Positions 6,498 through 7,930 of a stretch of DNA of 7,930 nt are shown piece by piece. Numbering within the stretch: the stretch's first letter is position 1; each line of letters starts with the position of its first letter. The notes below the pieces were generated by a model, which saw only the letters and a program-made list of their open reading frames with translations, was not told where the DNA came from and did not search any database. This DNA comes from Bacteroidota bacterium (GTDB taxonomy: Bacteria; Bacteroidota; Bacteroidia; Bacteroidales; UBA1556), in the NCBI GenBank assembly GCA_003648395.1, contig QMPB01000178.1, positions 1 through 7,930 on the forward strand. The letters run 5' to 3'. The position numbers were made by a program, and so were the translations under genes.

Positions 6498-6569
6498 TTT
6501 GATTATTCCCGATATCTCGGGGTAAATTAGTTATTTGATTATTCCCGATTTCTCGGGATAAATTAGTGA
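6498..6569. repeat. Two tandem copies of a 36-bp element, each with a CCCGA/TCGGG hairpin
   Basis: Copies at 6498-6533 and 6534-6569 match at 33 of 36 positions; the core is TTTGATTATTCCCGAT followed by CTCGGG and TAAATTAGT. Each contains a small palindrome: CCCGA-TATC-TCGGG (6508-6521) in the first, and TCCCGA-TTTC-TCGGGA (6543-6558) in the second. They are followed by a partial TTTGGTGATTTGATTAT (6570-6586). Related, more degenerate copies lie in the gap at 4406-4558. The hairpins lack a following U-tract. Together the repeats occupy nearly all of the gap between gltX and the EEP-fold gene, which holds no gene. Confidence 0.92.
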
Positions 6570-6601
6570 TTTGGTGATTTGATTATCCACCACATTACCA
6601 T

Positions 6602-7930
6602 TTATCGTTTAATATTTTCAATGGCATTGTTCAATCGCTTGATTGTTTCTTCTTTGCCAATAATTGCAATAATATCGAACATATGAGGGCCTTTTCCAGC
6701 TCCAACTATACTAAGGCGGAATGCATTCATTACAGCACCCATTGAAAGTTCTTTTTCTTGTATCCAAGCTTTAATTATTTCTTCGGTATTCTCACTTGAG
6801 AAATCATCAATATTTGAAACAATTTCTACTAAAGAACGCATAATATCAGGAGTATTTTCCTTCCAACGTTTCTTAACAACTTTAGCATCATATTCTGTTG
6901 GAGCAACAAAGAAGAATGAAGATTGTCCCCAAAGGTCTTTTACAAATGTTGCTCTTTCTTTTACAAGGCTTATAATTTTAATGAGTTTATCATTCTCAAA
7001 CTCAACACCTTTCTCATTAAGAATGGAAGAAAACATTTTAGCCAATTCTTCATTTTTAGCCAAAAGCATATATTGATGGTTAAACCATTTAGCTTTTTCT
7101 GGGTCAAAGCGAGCACCAGATTTATTTACTCTCTCAAGGCTAAAACCATGGATTAGCTCTTCCATAGAGAATATCTCCTGTTCAGTACCACTATTCCAGC
7201 CCAAAAGAGCCAACATATTGATAAATGCTTGAGAAAAATATCCTTCTTCACGATAACCCATTGAAGTGTCCTTTGTTTCTGGATTAACCCATTGAGTAGG
7301 AAAAACAGGAAAACCAAGTTTATCGCCATCACGTTTGCTAAGTTTGCCATTTCCTTTTGGTTTTAAAAGCAGTGGTAAATGAGCAAATTCAGGAGCTTCC
7401 CAGCCAAAAGCTTTATAAAGCATAATATGTAAAGCCATTGACGGTAGCCATTCTTCGCCTCTGATAACGTGTGAAATTTCCATCAAATGATCGTCAACAA
7501 TATTTGCTAAATGATATGTTGGCATTCCATCAGATTTGAATATAATTTTATCGTCCAAAGCAGAGGTATTAACTTTTACTTCTCCACGAACAATATCATT
7601 CATCACTAGTTCATAATTAATTGGCATTTTGAAACGAATTACAAAAGCATCACCATTAGCAATTCTCTTTTTTGCCTCTTCTAATCCAAGATTTTCAGAA
7701 TTGTTTAAACCATCACGATTTGCTGAAGAATACGTAAAAGTATCGCCATTATTCTCTGCTTCTGTACGCAATGCAGTTAATTCTTCGGTAGTGTCAAAAG
7801 CGTAATATGCATTACCATTATCAATTAATTCTTGGGCATATTTTACGTAAAGTTCTTTGCGGTCAGATTGGCGATAAGGGCCAAAATCTCCACCAGCAAC
7901 AATGCTTTCATCAAACTCAATTCCACACCA
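6602..7930 (-). CDS. gltX: Glutamyl-tRNA synthetase (N-terminus off right edge)
   Basis: This class I aminoacyl-tRNA synthetase charges tRNA-Glu with glutamate in the cytoplasm. The frame is open to the window end, giving 442 visible residues. The fragment begins WCGIEFDES, followed by GGDFGPYRQSDR, a standard GluRS segment, so the HIGH-motif region, roughly 65 residues, lies outside the window (inferred from usual family length of about 505). The KMSKS-equivalent loop is GKLSKRDGD (bases 7331-7345 for KLSKR), preceded by KSDGMPTYHLANIVDDH and HVIRGEEWLPS. After it comes GFPVFPTQW, then GYREEGYFSQAF and NMLALLGWN, an insertion style familiar from Bacteroidota GluRS. The C-terminal anticodon-binding region runs to the TAA at 6602-6604. 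The codon at 7769-7771 is TTG inside the conserved body (context EELTALRTEAE), so it is not the start. The downstream gap is full of repeats, without a clear intrinsic terminator. Confidence 0.97.
   Translation of the reverse strand, partial: WCGIEFDESIVAGGDFGPYRQSDRKELYVKYAQELIDNGNAYYAFDTTEELTALRTEAENNGDTFTYSSANRDGLNNSENLGLEEAKKRIANGDAFVIRFKMPINYELVMNDIVRGEVKVNTSALDDKIIFKSDGMPTYHLANIVDDHLMEISHVIRGEEWLPSMALHIMLYKAFGWEAPEFAHLPLLLKPKGNGKLSKRDGDKLGFPVFPTQWVNPETKDTSMGYREEGYFSQAFINMLALLGWNSGTEQEIFSMEELIHGFSLERVNKSGARFDPEKAKWFNHQYMLLAKNEELAKMFSSILNEKGVEFENDKLIKIISLVKERATFVKDLWGQSSFFFVAPTEYDAKVVKKRWKENTPDIMRSLVEIVSNIDDFSSENTEEIIKAWIQEKELSMGAVMNAFRLSIVGAGKGPHMFDIIAIIGKEETIKRLNNAIENIKR

Noticed and set aside
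6508..6558. CCCGA/TCGGG hairpins as rho-independent terminators for gltX
   Set aside because: The stems are only 5-6 bp and are not followed by a T-run on the minus strand. They belong to a repeated element and are better listed as such.
7769..7771. TTG as the start codon of gltX
   Set aside because: The frame stays open upstream to the window edge and encodes conserved GluRS sequence (GGDFGPYRQSDR), so this codon is an internal Leu.

Overview
The window looks like a chromosomal stretch from a member of the Bacteroidota. The DNA is strongly AT-rich and every credible gene lies on the minus strand. Two proteins carry C-terminal type IX secretion (T9SS type A) sorting domains. A TonB-dependent receptor has the carboxypeptidase-regulatory-like N-terminal domain typical of the phylum. 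The predicted signal peptidase I sites are followed by Gln, and two promoters match the phylum's TAnnTTTG -7 box. IspH indicates the methylerythritol-phosphate route to isoprenoids. Together with T9SS this points to Bacteroidia-like or Cytophagia-like lineages rather than typical Flavobacteriia, which mostly use mevalonate (inference).

In transcription order, from high to low coordinates, the layout is as follows. gltX (6602-7930, N-terminus off the right edge) comes first. A repeat-filled gap (6493-6601) leads to a secreted endonuclease/exonuclease/phosphatase-fold protein (5212-6492), which overlaps by one base a small unknown lipoprotein gene (4559-5212). A second gap, with related repeats in inverted arrangement (4406-4558), leads to ispH (3530-4405). 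A 163-bp gap with a candidate promoter and a five-copy 15-bp tandem repeat leads to a stand-alone P-loop ATPase (2194-3366). A lamin-tail-domain T9SS cargo protein follows (1151-2089, with its own candidate promoter), then a strong hairpin terminator (1095-1133). Last is the 5' part of a TonB-dependent receptor gene (1-1074, running off the left edge).

The genes fall into two functional layers. gltX and ispH are housekeeping. The other recognisable genes are mostly envelope or extracellular functions: a possible secreted nuclease or phosphoesterase, a lamin-tail protein of a type often found fused to such nucleases, a lipoprotein and an outer-membrane receptor. I find no CRISPR array, tRNA, rRNA or insertion sequence, and no clear-cut new defence or mobile system. 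The most unusual items are the 15-bp array, which by the predicted promoter would sit inside the ATPase mRNA leader, and the related repeat family that brackets the nuclease-lipoprotein pair on both sides.
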